Source of the DNA: Rhyacophila brunnea | Lineage: Eukaryota; Arthropoda; Insecta; Trichoptera; Rhyacophilidae | NCBI GenBank assembly: GCA_022495005.1 | Contig: JAGYXB010001050.1 | Location: forward strand, 124,001 to 188,000 | DNA: 64,000 nucleotides | Direction of reading: 5' to 3' | Shown: piece after piece, positions 11,812-23,700 of the stretch | How positions within the stretch are numbered: the first letter of the stretch is position 1 | How the letters are laid out: the number at the start of each line of letters is the position of its first letter | Notes under the pieces: model-generated | Told to the model about the DNA's origin: nothing | The model's database searches: none | What the model saw: the letters and a program-made list of their open reading frames with translations, nothing else | Translations under genes and position numbers: made by a program

Positions 11812-14800
11812 TCATAGAGAAATACACAGAGAACGTCCGTTTCTGCATAATCTGCAATTACCTGAGTAAGATCATCCCCGCTCTTCAATCAAGATGCACT
11901 CGCTTCAGGTTCGCTCCTTTGCAGTCCTCACAGATCATCCCCAGGGTGAAGGATATCATACAACAGGAAGAGTAAGCCAATTTCTTTTCTATATCTTGTT
12001 TATGGGCTGTCACCATGTGTTTTTCCTTCTTCAATTACTAATTAATATAACATCTTGTAACTTTCTGCCTTTAGTGTTACGAAAAGCAATAGTGATTGCA
12101 CCAATTCCCACTTTAAACTTCCTTTTCCATAACTCTCCTGTTCGCAGTGGCGAAGAGGGAGATAGGCTGTTGACATTCGACATAAAATAGTCCACAATAA
12201 ACTTTGTCAGTCATACGTATTTGTTTTCATTGAACTAAGTTTACAATTTACAGATAGATGGTGTTGGTTAGTTTTTTAAAATTCAGTTAAACACTGCGAA
12301 AACCAAGCCATAATAGATAATAGTCAAAAAATAATCGTCCTTAAAATAACTAAAATTATGCCAATACATAATTTAGGATATTTTATAGATATAACAATAT
12401 TTTTCATCTACTATGGTTTGATTTAGACAGGGCTTAATGAATTTTAAACAGCTAACCAACAACATGTGTAATATTATGTATTCTTAGTTCAACGAAAACA
12501 AAACTAATGAAAAAGTGTACAATATTTTGTCGAATCGCCTATGACATATTAGGTACTATTATATTATGGTTTGGTTTAGGCAAGGTTTAATTGATTTTTA
12601 AAAACTAACCAATACCATCTGTAAATTGTCTTAGTTCAAAACAAATACGAATGACTGATAAAGATTAATGTGCACTATTTAAGTCAGATGGTGTCCATAG
12701 TATGCTTTAAGTAGTTAGCGGACATGGAAGAAAATCTTTCTATGGCTATTTTAAATTATCTGTTGAAATATATGCTTATACAAACACGTTCTTCATTTTC
12801 AGATTGACGGTATCAGATGATGGCTTGAAGGCCCTTATAACTCTGTCCGGAGGTGATATGAGGAAGGTGCTGAATACTCTTCAAAGCACGTGGATGGCAT
12901 ATAAGAATGTCACTGAAGATACCGTTTACACCTGCGTCGGACACCCACTCAGAAATGACATAGCAAATATCGTCAGTTGGCTTCTAAATGAAAGTGATTT
13001 CTCAGTATGCTATCAAAGTATCCTTTTTGAGATGACTGTAGTAAACCATCAAAGAGCTCGAATTCATAAATTGAGCTATTTCTATTACAACATTTTATAG
13101 CGATTCCAGCACATTTTTGTTATGGTTGATTGGTGAATACGGTAGTACCTCGATTATGTGGACTTACTGAATTAAACTAAAAGAATTAATTTATATTCTG
13201 CTGTTCATTGGAATTATTATTATTATCAAATTATAAATATTATAGTAGTGATCAAAGATTTTACAGAAAACTGTTTTCTATATAGGAGTCTAAACATTTG
13301 AAAGTGAACCAAAAAAGGACCCCTAGTCTACCGATTAGGTTAACTACAAATGACTTCGCATTGCAGGTTCATTTGATGAAAACTTCATATATGTCTACTA
13401 CAAGATTTATTTATCAATTTGCCGACCTTATGAAAAGACAATCTGCCATGATGGGTAGATAAGCAGCCAATAATACAACACTGACAGTATTAGTTAGTTG
13501 AAATATCTTGCAAAATCGTTTTTAACTACACACGAGTAAGTAAACAGTGTATACACAAAGAGTGTCAAAAAATGGTAGCCAACTTAGCGGTGTCAATATC
13601 TGTGCATCTTACCTACTTAACCATGCTTCATTCGTTCAGTAAATGCATTCGAATATCATACATAGTTATATACCTAAGTATGATAGATTTTAATTCACTT
13701 ATGTGAATCTATGCATGGCTTTTATGTGAGTATACATATGACTTACAGAAAAGTATTTCTGTTAGTTTTTATTTGTCATTATTTCTACTTAAAGTTGTCT
13801 ACTGGTCTCCTTCTATTTAACAAATAGGATAGTTTCCTTAAATCAAAGTATTTGCAGGAATCAAAGATCTGAAGACAGCCAAAGGTTTAGCACTCAGCGA
13901 TATTCTGTCAGAAGTTCACTCCTTTATACATAGAAGTAAGTGAATAATTTTTTTTTTTTTTTACCATTAACCATAATTAAAACTAGATTACCTCGGCCAC
14001 ATTATGAAGAGATACAAGTATAACATTCCTCGGAGATCAACGACATACATGGCAGCAGGACTGCCAGAAAAGGTACAGTCGCCAGCGTTGTGAAAAAATA
14101 ATTACACACTTCTCCCAAATATGTAGTCTACTAATAAAAAAAACCGACTCATTCATTCATCAAGTTGAATGTCGGTATTATAATCTCAGACACTACTCTA
14201 GTATGACTGCACAGACTGAGATTGCATATTAATTTCTAATTAGAAACATCCTTCAATACAGGCCAGATTTACCCTAGCCTGCCACAGATGATACTTACAA
14301 CGTTGCATTTTTTCAATTCCCTTTGATTAGGTAATACATTTTTACATACTATGTATTACGGCATGGCCTCCATTTATATTTGGTTTTGCCACATGTGCAT
14401 TGCATTGTTTATGCAAAGACTGAACTAGCTTTCCGCTACATTCTTCGATGCTCTGTGAACAATTTGCATCAATCTGTTGCAAATATCAGCGTCATGTGTC
14501 TTGGAGTTGGTGCACGTGTGCCTTGGCTCTAAGCAAGTCATCATTCATTACTTGAGTCGATTACATTAACTTATTGAGCCTTCGACTACAATAATATGAA
14601 GGTAATTCTCTCTGGTGTGCCGTGAAATTTTTATAATTTAAATAGTATGCCGTCACGTGAAAAAGGTTGGGAAGTACTTTAAACGAAACACAGATTTGCC
14701 TGTTTAGGCCCTAAACCATATTAAGATTTACATTAATTTTACTAATTGTTATCTCAACCCTCCTAGAAACGATATTATTCTTCTTCTTTTATATATGCTG

Positions 14801-15061
14801 AGATAGATGTCACCACGTGTATAGAATTAACTTCATTTATTCATTTGCATAATCGAGCCTACCTCAATATAACTTGTAATTTGTTAATTTTCAAATGTCT
14901 TTATAGCGGAATTGCCATCTGAAGTGTTGGTAACACTGCTAATCAAGATGGCCGACATGGAGCAGAGGCTAGCGGCAGGCTGCAATGAAAACGCTCAACT
15001 CGCGTCTCTCATTGCTTCGTTCCAATTGGCCAGAGATCTGGTGAAGGCTGATGATCCATAG
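11812..15061 (+). CDS. RFC5: Replication factor C subunit 5 (clamp-loader AAA+ subunit), C-terminal exons only
   Basis: This is part of the RFC clamp loader, which opens and loads PCNA onto primed DNA in the nucleus. Exons are 11812-11971, 12803-13017, 13858-13935 and 14907-15061 (TAG). Phases are consistent, giving about 201 residues that match the C-terminal part of RFC5, normally about 330 residues. The first exon reads VIEKYTENVRFCIICNYLSK then QSRCTRFRF, which carries the sensor-1 Asn and the SRC arginine-finger motif. The second exon carries GGDMRKVLNTLQST (sensor 2) and TVYTCVGHPL. The third reads LKTAKGLALSDILSEVHSF. The last reads KMADMEQRLAAG..FQLARDL and ends KADDP. The exons encoding the Walker A (GPPGTGKT) and Walker B (DEAD) regions were not found upstream in the window. 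The gene may start before the window, with the esterase inside an intron, or this may be a partial copy. Nothing in the visible exons is broken. Confidence 0.9.
12145..12690. mobile_element. Foldback element of the AGTGCACAC family, near full length, in RFC5 intron
   Basis: It begins CAGTGGCGAAGAGGGAGATA and CGACATAAAATAGTCCACA. A central inverted region contains CTAAAATTATGCCAATACAT. It ends with the inverted block AATGTGCACTATTTAAGTCA. It occupies much of the intron between RFC5 exons 11812-11971 and 12803-13017. Confidence 0.6.
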
Positions 15062-15145
15062 CGCTATGTATTTATTATTTAGTTCATAATATTTAAGTAT
15101 TTCATTAAATCATTCTTTAAATTTCAACTTTTTTTTTTTCATTTG

Positions 15146-15151
15146 AATAAA
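15146..15151 (+). promoter_or_regulatory. Polyadenylation signal AATAAA of RFC5
   Basis: A canonical AATAAA lies about 85 bases after the RFC5 stop codon, a normal distance for a short 3' UTR. It follows a T-rich stretch. It is assigned by position only. Confidence 0.5.
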
Positions 15152-15319
15152 GTTAAGTCAAAATTAAATGCAATTTAATTTATGAACTCTTACAAACTTT
15201 TTAAAGTATCTTATCCAGTACACTTCAAACAGACAATAAATTAAGGATATTCTGCAATGTAACGTTGTTCTGTATGTTGCCATTGTATGCTAAAAAAAAT
15301 CCCTGCTCACAAAATATTA

Positions 15320-15905
15320 CAGTAGAATCTCGGTATAACGGAGTTTGCATATAACGGACAAAATATCCGGTCAAATGTGAAAATTGTTAAAAATATCCTG
15401 TTAATATTATACATGTTTAAATCCATGTGTCACCGCTTGTAAACAATGTTCTGCGCATGATAATCACGTTATACATATATATAATATTATATATATTATA
15501 ATTCGTGTCATAATGCCTGCCGTCCTGCTCGTAGACTGAATTTAGCACTGATGTTTGAAACGATGGCCGCTAATTCACACAGCTCCACAGCAGTTTAATT
15601 TGTTTACTCAAAGTGAATGGATACATTTATTACTCCATTCAATAAGTTTACAATGGTCAGACGTACATGAAAGTGACCCTGGGTATCACATCATGACTGA
15701 ATATGAAATAGCAGATAATGTTATGACCTTCGAAAATGAGGATGGAAGTGAAGATAGAGGATGGAAGAAGAACCAACATGTCCAAAAACAAAGTCATACA
15801 CGTTTTTCTTACAATGTCTACAGATTATTTAGGCTAAGTTTGCAAAGAAATCCCAAATTCTTCATTTTCAATCGCCACACAGCACTTCGGCCGTTCAGAC
15901 AGTAA
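15320..15905 (+). mobile_element. pogo/Tigger-like element remnant with possible transposase C-terminus
   Basis: A TA followed by CAGTAGAATCTCGGTATAAC and a repeated ATAACGGA motif looks like a pogo-type left end. About 230 bases downstream an ORF at 15555-15905 (116 residues) contains WSDVHESDPGYHIMTEYEI followed by an acidic stretch, resembling the acidic C-terminal region of jerky/Tigger transposases. No matching right TIR was found, so the boundary is uncertain. It lies in the intergenic space after RFC5. Confidence 0.4.
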
Positions 15906-18900
15906 ATATTTATTTCTGTATCTGAAAGAAGGTAAACTTGAGTAAAAGATAAGATTCGTAAAATAAATTATTTATTTATACTAGACAACTTGTGTAACAT
16001 GTCATAAATCCTTAATTTAACGAAACAATCTGGAATTTGTTAACCACATTACATAGGTATATCATTTTACGGAAGTAATTTTATATAATTTTATTTGTAT
16101 TGTACTAAGGGATTCAGAACCGTTATAATATTTTTATTATTTCTCCATCTACAGAGTAATCAAATATAATGCATTACAAGAGATAGTGAAATATCTTTAA
16201 GTGTTTTATCAATAATCAGGGGCTATATTATAACCATAGGCAAAATGAATTAAGTACATACTTTAATGCTCTGTTGAATATTTAAAAATAGCCATGCACT
16301 GTTAAAAAGTTAAAACTACTTTATTCTAAATAATAATTATACTATTATAAGTCGGCTCGCAGATATATACTCGACGCAATCACAACTTCGTCAATTATAT
16401 TTATGTAATTTTTAGTTGACATTTAAAAAAAAAATGTAACTCAATGTATTTAACACACATATGGTTGACTTCCACGGAAATAGTTAACACGGCTTCTAAT
16501 CGGTTCTTAGCATGCTGATTTTGCTGCTTTTGCCTTCTTTGAAAACACGATACAATACTGGCAGTCGTGATAATATCTTTTCTTCTGTAAGGTTGAAAAA
16601 TATCTTTGTACTTAATCATAAATGGACTGTGCATTCTCTCTCTTGCTGCCAAAAGTTGGTAAGTCGATAATTTAGGTATTTAGAGTTAACAACGGATTAC
16701 ATGTTTATGTATGCTTGAAAAAAAATCAAGGTCATCCGATATTTAGAACATGCATATAATGCACAAAGAAATTAGAATGAGGCATTATTTTAGAGGGAAT
16801 TTTTCAGATTACAATTACTCCATAACATGATTTCGAGACTTACCAACTTTTGGTAGTAACCTCACACGATATATTCTTGAACAGTTCTTAACAACCCTAA
16901 ATTTGTATGAAAAGAGAGTTTTAAAATCACAATGAATTCCAGATGGCATTTGTTCCAAATGTCTATAAGTCCATAGACACTGTAGACATCCAATTAGTGT
17001 CGGACATTTGCAAGAAGTGAGAAATGAAAACTAGAAGTCACAGACTAGTGAGTTCCTAAATACATTAAATTTGACAGTTAGTTTCAAGTCGATCATATTT
17101 AATATTTCACTCACTTCATATTTGAGAAAATCAATGCTTCTTCGTAGCTGATTTGTGTATTGGATAATCGAGTCGATATTAATGTTTTGACCACATCTGT
17201 GTGCAAGATCAAGAAAGCAATCTTATTGTCTTTTGAGATCAGATTAAAAGTTGAGGTTACGTCACTTTTCTGCGGGCCGCCCTACAGTTACACTATGATC
17301 CTCAAGTACTTTAACCTTGACATATTCAATGTAATAATTTATACTTAGTAATAATACATAATAGAATTAATGTCTTGAGAACATAGAAAATTCTGCTCCT
17401 CTAATCAAAATTCATTGAAGACTATTTTATCCTAGGAAGAATGCTGAACAACACGCATATAAAAATATGATGGGAAGACAATGAAAATAGTTCATTTTTA
17501 TCACAATTTTCTTTGTGGATATATTTTTAAAGCCATGATCAGAGTTTTTCTCTATGAAATTTTCCATCAAAGAGATTAATAGTAAAGAACTACACCAATA
17601 AATAATTTAGTAGGTATCTATATTGTCTAAACACTTTCAAAATATAAAATGAGTCTAGGCCATCTAGGAACGAATTCAAAAGTTTATTTATTTATATTAA
17701 ATACCTACGTATTAATTGTTAATAATTGCCAAATATATATTCCTATCATTGAAAATTATAATCACATACTTTATTAAACTCTTTTATAATTATAATTTAG
17801 TGGCCGCATTAGAGTTTCCACGCTTGCCTCTAAATCCGTAGCGATCCCGCGGCTCGAATCAAATTCACATGCTGTGTTTTCAATGTCCATACCGTGAATC
17901 CAATCAGTTATGTGAATGGCTAACAACAAAAAGTCGGTTAAGATAACCTTCACTCATATAAAGCAGTGGTAGACCACCCTCTACGTAACCTTGCAATTTG
18001 GAATAGATTTTTTTGAATTATTTGATGAAACCAGCCAATCAGGCGCCTGGAATTTACTAATACACTAATACGCAGTGCGTATTACATGCAAATCTTGTCA
18101 CTGTGCGTTACGATTTATATTATGTGATCTATATTTCACAGAATCAATAGTCTAATAACGACATATAACAATTTTTTTAGAGCAAATTCCATAATTTCAT
18201 TATTAAATAAAATTTTTGAGTCATTTTACTACATAGTGAAACAAAAAAATACATAGATTTCTATACGCTGTTTTGCTTCCAGGCAACAGGTTAATTTGAC
18301 AATGATTTTTATTGTATTTAAATACTTAAACGGGACCATATAAGGTCCATTTTCAGTAATGAAACACATCATATCGTCACTATTCTGGCAGAAAACACTA
18401 ATTCGAAACAAATTACATATTGAGTTAGTACCACAATGTTCCTTATTTCAAACTTTACCGTCTGGAAACCTTCTTAATAAATAAACAGTCTTTATTTTAA
18501 AGTCAACCTTTTTACGATTACTTAATAAACTCACATGATAGACCATTATTTCAAACATTTTAACAACTTCAAAGTCAAATTACTCAAAACTAGTATTCTC
18601 CAGTTAGTGTGTTCTGCCAGAACAGAGTCGATATTATCCAGGATTGAGAAAATTTCAGGTTGAAAAAACAATCAATAACAGAAGTTGACAAAATAAATGA
18701 CAGTGTTTATTCTGAATTCAAATTTGGCAACATTAGGCATATTATTAGAAACAGAAATATTAAATTTTTGCTGATAACAATATAGGTAGGTACTCATAAT
18801 TATTAATACTATATTATGTATATATTTTCAGCATCTGATCATGATCTTGATATTGATTACTTCACTTACAATTAACTACATTAATTTTCTAAAATTTGCG

Positions 18901-19310
18901 GGGGTCATGAAACATTATTGTAGTACATAATTAGATAAATCAAGCTAATTCAACAAACAGGTACTTTCTACAGACATTTCCGTAGTAGGAATTAAAGAAT
19001 TACGCCATACCAAATTAGCACAGAAGTTTTAAATGTAAATTAAATAAACTAGCTTACGTAAAGTATAACATAATATTCTAAAATAATCAGTACAAAAGTA
19101 TTATAACCTACAAATTAAAACTGCAATTAATTTTTCCAAAGGAATTAAGAATTCAATTGTTAGTGAGTTAAGTAAGTACAATACTATTTCATAATTTGAA
19201 TCATGACTATTTCCTATGTCATTCTAATTAAAAATAATTTTTATGTAGGTATATAATATGATAAAGCTTTTTTTCTAAATGTCATTTGAAAGACTCTTCC
19301 CTCTATATCT
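15906..19310. other. Intergenic DNA with no recognised gene
   Basis: AT-rich sequence between RFC5 and the carboxypeptidase. Short ORFs occur (for example 16652-16401 minus, 83 residues) without recognisable domains. A small inverted repeat pairs 16643-16667 with 16834-16860 (shared CCAAAAGTTGGTAAGTC). I see no further feature. Confidence 0.5.
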
Positions 19311-20146
19311 CAGCGATGTCCAATCGGTAGATTGCAACACGTTTAGAATGAAACGTGACAGTGGTGATCTTGTCATATAAGCGCGAAATATATTATGGTG
19401 CATGTCGCGTATTATCATGTGACGTCACAGTAAGCTGCCGCTATGGGAAAAAAATTATGTAATGTCGTTTTTCTTGGTGTTTAAAATATTATCAGACTGA
19501 TGCTCCCATCCTGTAGCACATTTTGAACCTTTAAATGAACATTGTCAGTTGTCAGAAATCACCAGAACAACAATGGGGTCACCTCAAGTTGTACTGCACT
19601 GTATCAACACCTGCGTGACTCAATGAACTTTTTTTATCATTTTCTACATGCCTACACATTTTCAAATCACGTCAAAATTGCGTGTTTTTTCTTTTTAGCG
19701 GTTGGCACTATGTATTTTCTATAAGAATGTTGTCTATTATCTATGGTCTGCGGGTTGGTTCTGTTCAAAATATTATTGAATTTACAGAGATCGTGTTCGT
19801 TAAAAATATTCTGCAGTGACGAAACCATAGACTAAATTTGTCACCGTGACAGTACGCGACATGGATCTCAATATAATCATAACTTTACACTACCATTAAC
19901 CAAACACAAAAGTACAACACAAAAACAACACAAAAAAGGAATTAACTGACTTTGAAACCAAATGCCTCACTATTTCATAATTTATATTTTATCTAAATAT
20001 CACCTGTACAGCAATTTTGTTTGATTTTGATTCACATAATATAAAACAAGTGTATAACGTATCATTATATTATTTTAGATGTTTGGAAGAAGCTTAAGTG
20101 ATTTTTAACGATTAAAGTTTAACTACACAAAGATTGGACATCACTG
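19311..20146. mobile_element. hAT-like non-autonomous element, about 836 bases
   Basis: The left end CAGCGATGTCCAATC and the complement of the right end CAGTGATGTCCAATC form TIRs of hAT type. A second inner pair (CATGTCGCGTATTATCA and, inverted, CATGTCGCGTACTGTCA) supports a foldback arrangement. The flanks share CTCTAT on each side, compatible with a decayed 8-base target duplication. No transposase is visible. It lies downstream of the distal carboxypeptidase exon. Confidence 0.6.
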
Positions 20147-20755
20147 CTCTATCGTAAGGATGTGATAACATATCACCATGGTCCAATGACAACGTTTTTA
20201 ATATAATATATTATATATTCAATCACACATGCGCACATCTTTCAATACCGACATTTTTTTTTAAATATAAATATTGCATCGATAATAAGATGCATGTTTG
20301 TTTTTCTATTTTGGTGTCTCTGAATTCTGAGTGCGTTTTATGATCGATAACGTCCTACAGCTGTCAAAAATCTACTCTGATACTCTGAAAACGCAGAGTT
20401 GAAACGTGATTCAGAAAAATCGGAAATTGAATCTGAAGAAGTTTCAGACGCTTGATGGTGACATTACAGGCAGTACCTAAATGATACACTGCTTTTTATT
20501 GACACTGAGTGACTTTCATTTTTAATTCTATTATCATTTAAAAATGAATAATGGGGCACTTTTAATTGGGGACGTCTTATAATCGATACAATTACGGTAC
20601 ATCCATACGAATTTTAAAGGAATTTTTAAATGTCTTATATTCATTCATAAATTAACTTTTCTTACCAACGATATCTTTAAATTGTCTTATTCTCACAAAC
20701 AAAAAATCAGTTGAAATAATTAGAACATGAGAATCAATAAAAATAGTATATAACT

Positions 20756-23700
20756 TCATCCGAAGATGTTATTGACAAGGTTGTTGAGACCGTTGGTGAA
20801 GGAAGACAGGATTCCGGTGCTCTCTGGCTGCGAAGGCGGCCTTGGGACATACTGCGGAGGCACCACTGGTCGGTAGAACGGACCGCCATCATTGCGCTGC
20901 AATTTGACACACATATAATTAAATAAATTACCACAAACAGAAGGTACTATTTTCTTAAAAGATTTATGGCCAAATGCAGAGATGTCGATGTTAGTCAGCT
21001 TTAACTAAGCGTCGTTCTAATAAGAATAATAATCATAAATACGCCAATTTGATAAAGCCTCGTTTTCATTAGAAGAATTAGCGCTAATACTTACTTTCAA
21101 AACTATTCTACTAGTACTACCAATTTTGGTAGAGTACTTGTTCACAAGCAAATTAAAAATTCTATGGAAGAGTCGAATTATTCACTTGCGCAAGTGTCAT
21201 TTTCATCGTTGATTTTTTAAACACGTGTAAACAAAATAAAACACATGGCGTCCCCATGAATAGTATCACTAGATCGTGTGGGAAGGCAAGCGAGTAGCAG
21301 AGTTACTATCCCATCGTGCAATCCTACTCTACTCAACTGTACCAATTACATTTTCACTGGTAGAGTTAGAAGGATAGTTAGTACTATGGAAAGTGCCAAT
21401 GAAAACAGGGCTTTAAATCAATGACTTAAGCAGCATAAGATTAACAGTTGCTTAAGGCCACTTCAGTACCTCTATATATGGCCATGACATGGCATGATAT
21501 GGCAAAAAACATTGTGTTTTGTCCATAATTGTGTTTGTTCAGGATTTTTCTAATAATATTAGTACATTAAATACATATCATTCGCATAGCAGACACAAGT
21601 GACATCAGTGTGAATTTTGTCCAATATATATGAACTAAAAGTATTTCACATTTTATTCCCATTATAATAGTTCTTACCCGCCCCCGTTGTGATGAGTCCT
21701 GAGATAAAGAATGTGGTGTTAATGACTTGTCTTTATTTGAAAATTTATAAAAGCAAGATGTCATTTTAGATAGATTAGGTGACAATGAGCCTAATAAAGT
21801 AATAAAGATCGGAAAAACACGACATTAGCAAACTGTCATATTCATACAGTCTTTGTTTGCAAACATATGGCCGTCTTTTTCTGGTCTATAGTTTATCATA
21901 CTATTTCCACCAGTGTACCACTGCCCTGATGTTGTATTTAACAAACATCTATAATGTCTATATATTTTTGTACATTGTTTAGGTAAAGTTGGTACAGTTA
22001 GATAAAAAGTTGAAGGGCTGAAGGTTAAAGGAATGCAAATCATATAAGTAAAACTAATGAGTTTTTCTCTAACCAGTTGGTTATGGGCTGCAATTTCATG
22101 GCACTGTATGTGGGACGAATACAGGAGTCGGGAACATTGATTTGTTCTGCTGATAACCACTAAGATGTCTGCAGTCATGATAATATAACAGTAAGGTGCA
22201 GTTTTTATATCACCGCCTATACCAATTTATGCGTAAAAAAGATTCCTACGATGTGACTGTTTTGTACAAAAAGTTATTGGCACATAATTCCTCAACCCTC
22301 ATAGTCCAGTGCGTAAGGTGCTGGCCTTTCATCCGGGGCTCCTGATACGATTCCCGGTGAGGTCACGACACAATATATTTATGTGATTTTTCTCAAAGCT
22401 CGGGTGTTTGTAATTGGTTTACTTCACACTACTGTCATTGGGCCTCGACGTGTTAAAAAAGAATATATCGATACCATATTTCAATAGGGACACAACTCAA
22501 AAAACATTGTTCCAAGATAATGGCGTTTGAATTTTTTGCAGAAATTCTCATTTTTATTTTAAAGCCTTGATTTTGAAGAAATTATAATATTATGTTTTTT
22601 ATATTTAGTTTAATGGAATTCAGCAATGCACAATGAAATATTACAATTTCATAAGGAATTAACCCAGAAATTCCAGTATATAACTGAATTAATGATTAAT
22701 CTCAGAAAGGGTATGTTATTTTAACTCTTTTTTGCTGAATTGTAAAGAGAAAACCTTTCTACATCGAAATTATTAACTCAAAACCTTGAAATTTTGAGTT
22801 GTTTTCTTATTCAAATGGGGGGGGTATCGATATATATTTATTTATATTTATTATTACAGTGCAAGAAGAAGATGCAGAAAGGCGAAACTTGGGTAAGAAA
22901 ACTCAGTCAATAATAGTACATAGTAATATTGAATAACATGACGCAATTAGTTTTAAAATCGGTCACCTCCATTTTCTGAAATTTTGAGCTAATCATAAAA
23001 AACTATCAAGTACATTTAGGTCTACAAATTAATGGAAAATAGAATATTTTCTGTTTGTGAACAATTATGAAAAACAGAAAGTGAAATAAAACATTGTTTA
23101 CATCATTAAAATTAATAAAGTCGGTTGAAAAAATATAAAAAATGGCATCTGATGAACACCAACATTGCAATCAATCTCCAGTGTGATACTATTTTTATTG
23201 AGAAACAGAGCTGGTTTTGATATTTTATGAATTCATCTACTTATGTTGGAAAAGTACTTACAGAATAAGAATTTAAAAACAGTTAAAATGGAGGTAACCG
23301 ACTTCTTTCTTGGCATAGGAATGATATAAATATTTGAATACCATACCATATTAAATTTACAGAATGATGAAATCAGTTATGTAGAATTTATAATCATGTA
23401 TTTATCGTTGAACATGATTTATTCAACTCGGTTACTCACTTGACTCCCTTTAATCCTCTGTTAATAAATGAACTTATTTTCGTGCTGATTATTTTGTTAA
23501 GACTAAATTATATATAATATTTACAATAATTTTAATTAAATAAAATGTTTGTTTTACTTACGATTATATATAAACTAGAAGAGCAGTCACCACAATATAG
23601 AATACGGTCAGGCTTTGTACATTTTCGAGGAAATGGTTTTGGGACATGTCAGAGCAGTAGTGGAAACTTGTACATAATAATATACCCAATCAATGTTATC

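Noticed and set aside
16401..16652. 83-residue minus-strand ORF beginning MAARERMHSPF
   Set aside because: It begins at the edge of a small inverted repeat, has no recognisable family and lacks flanking exons, so I did not call a gene.
21825..22178. 117-residue minus-strand ORF
   Set aside because: No domain, splice context or repeat relation was recognised, and the composition looks like translated noncoding DNA.
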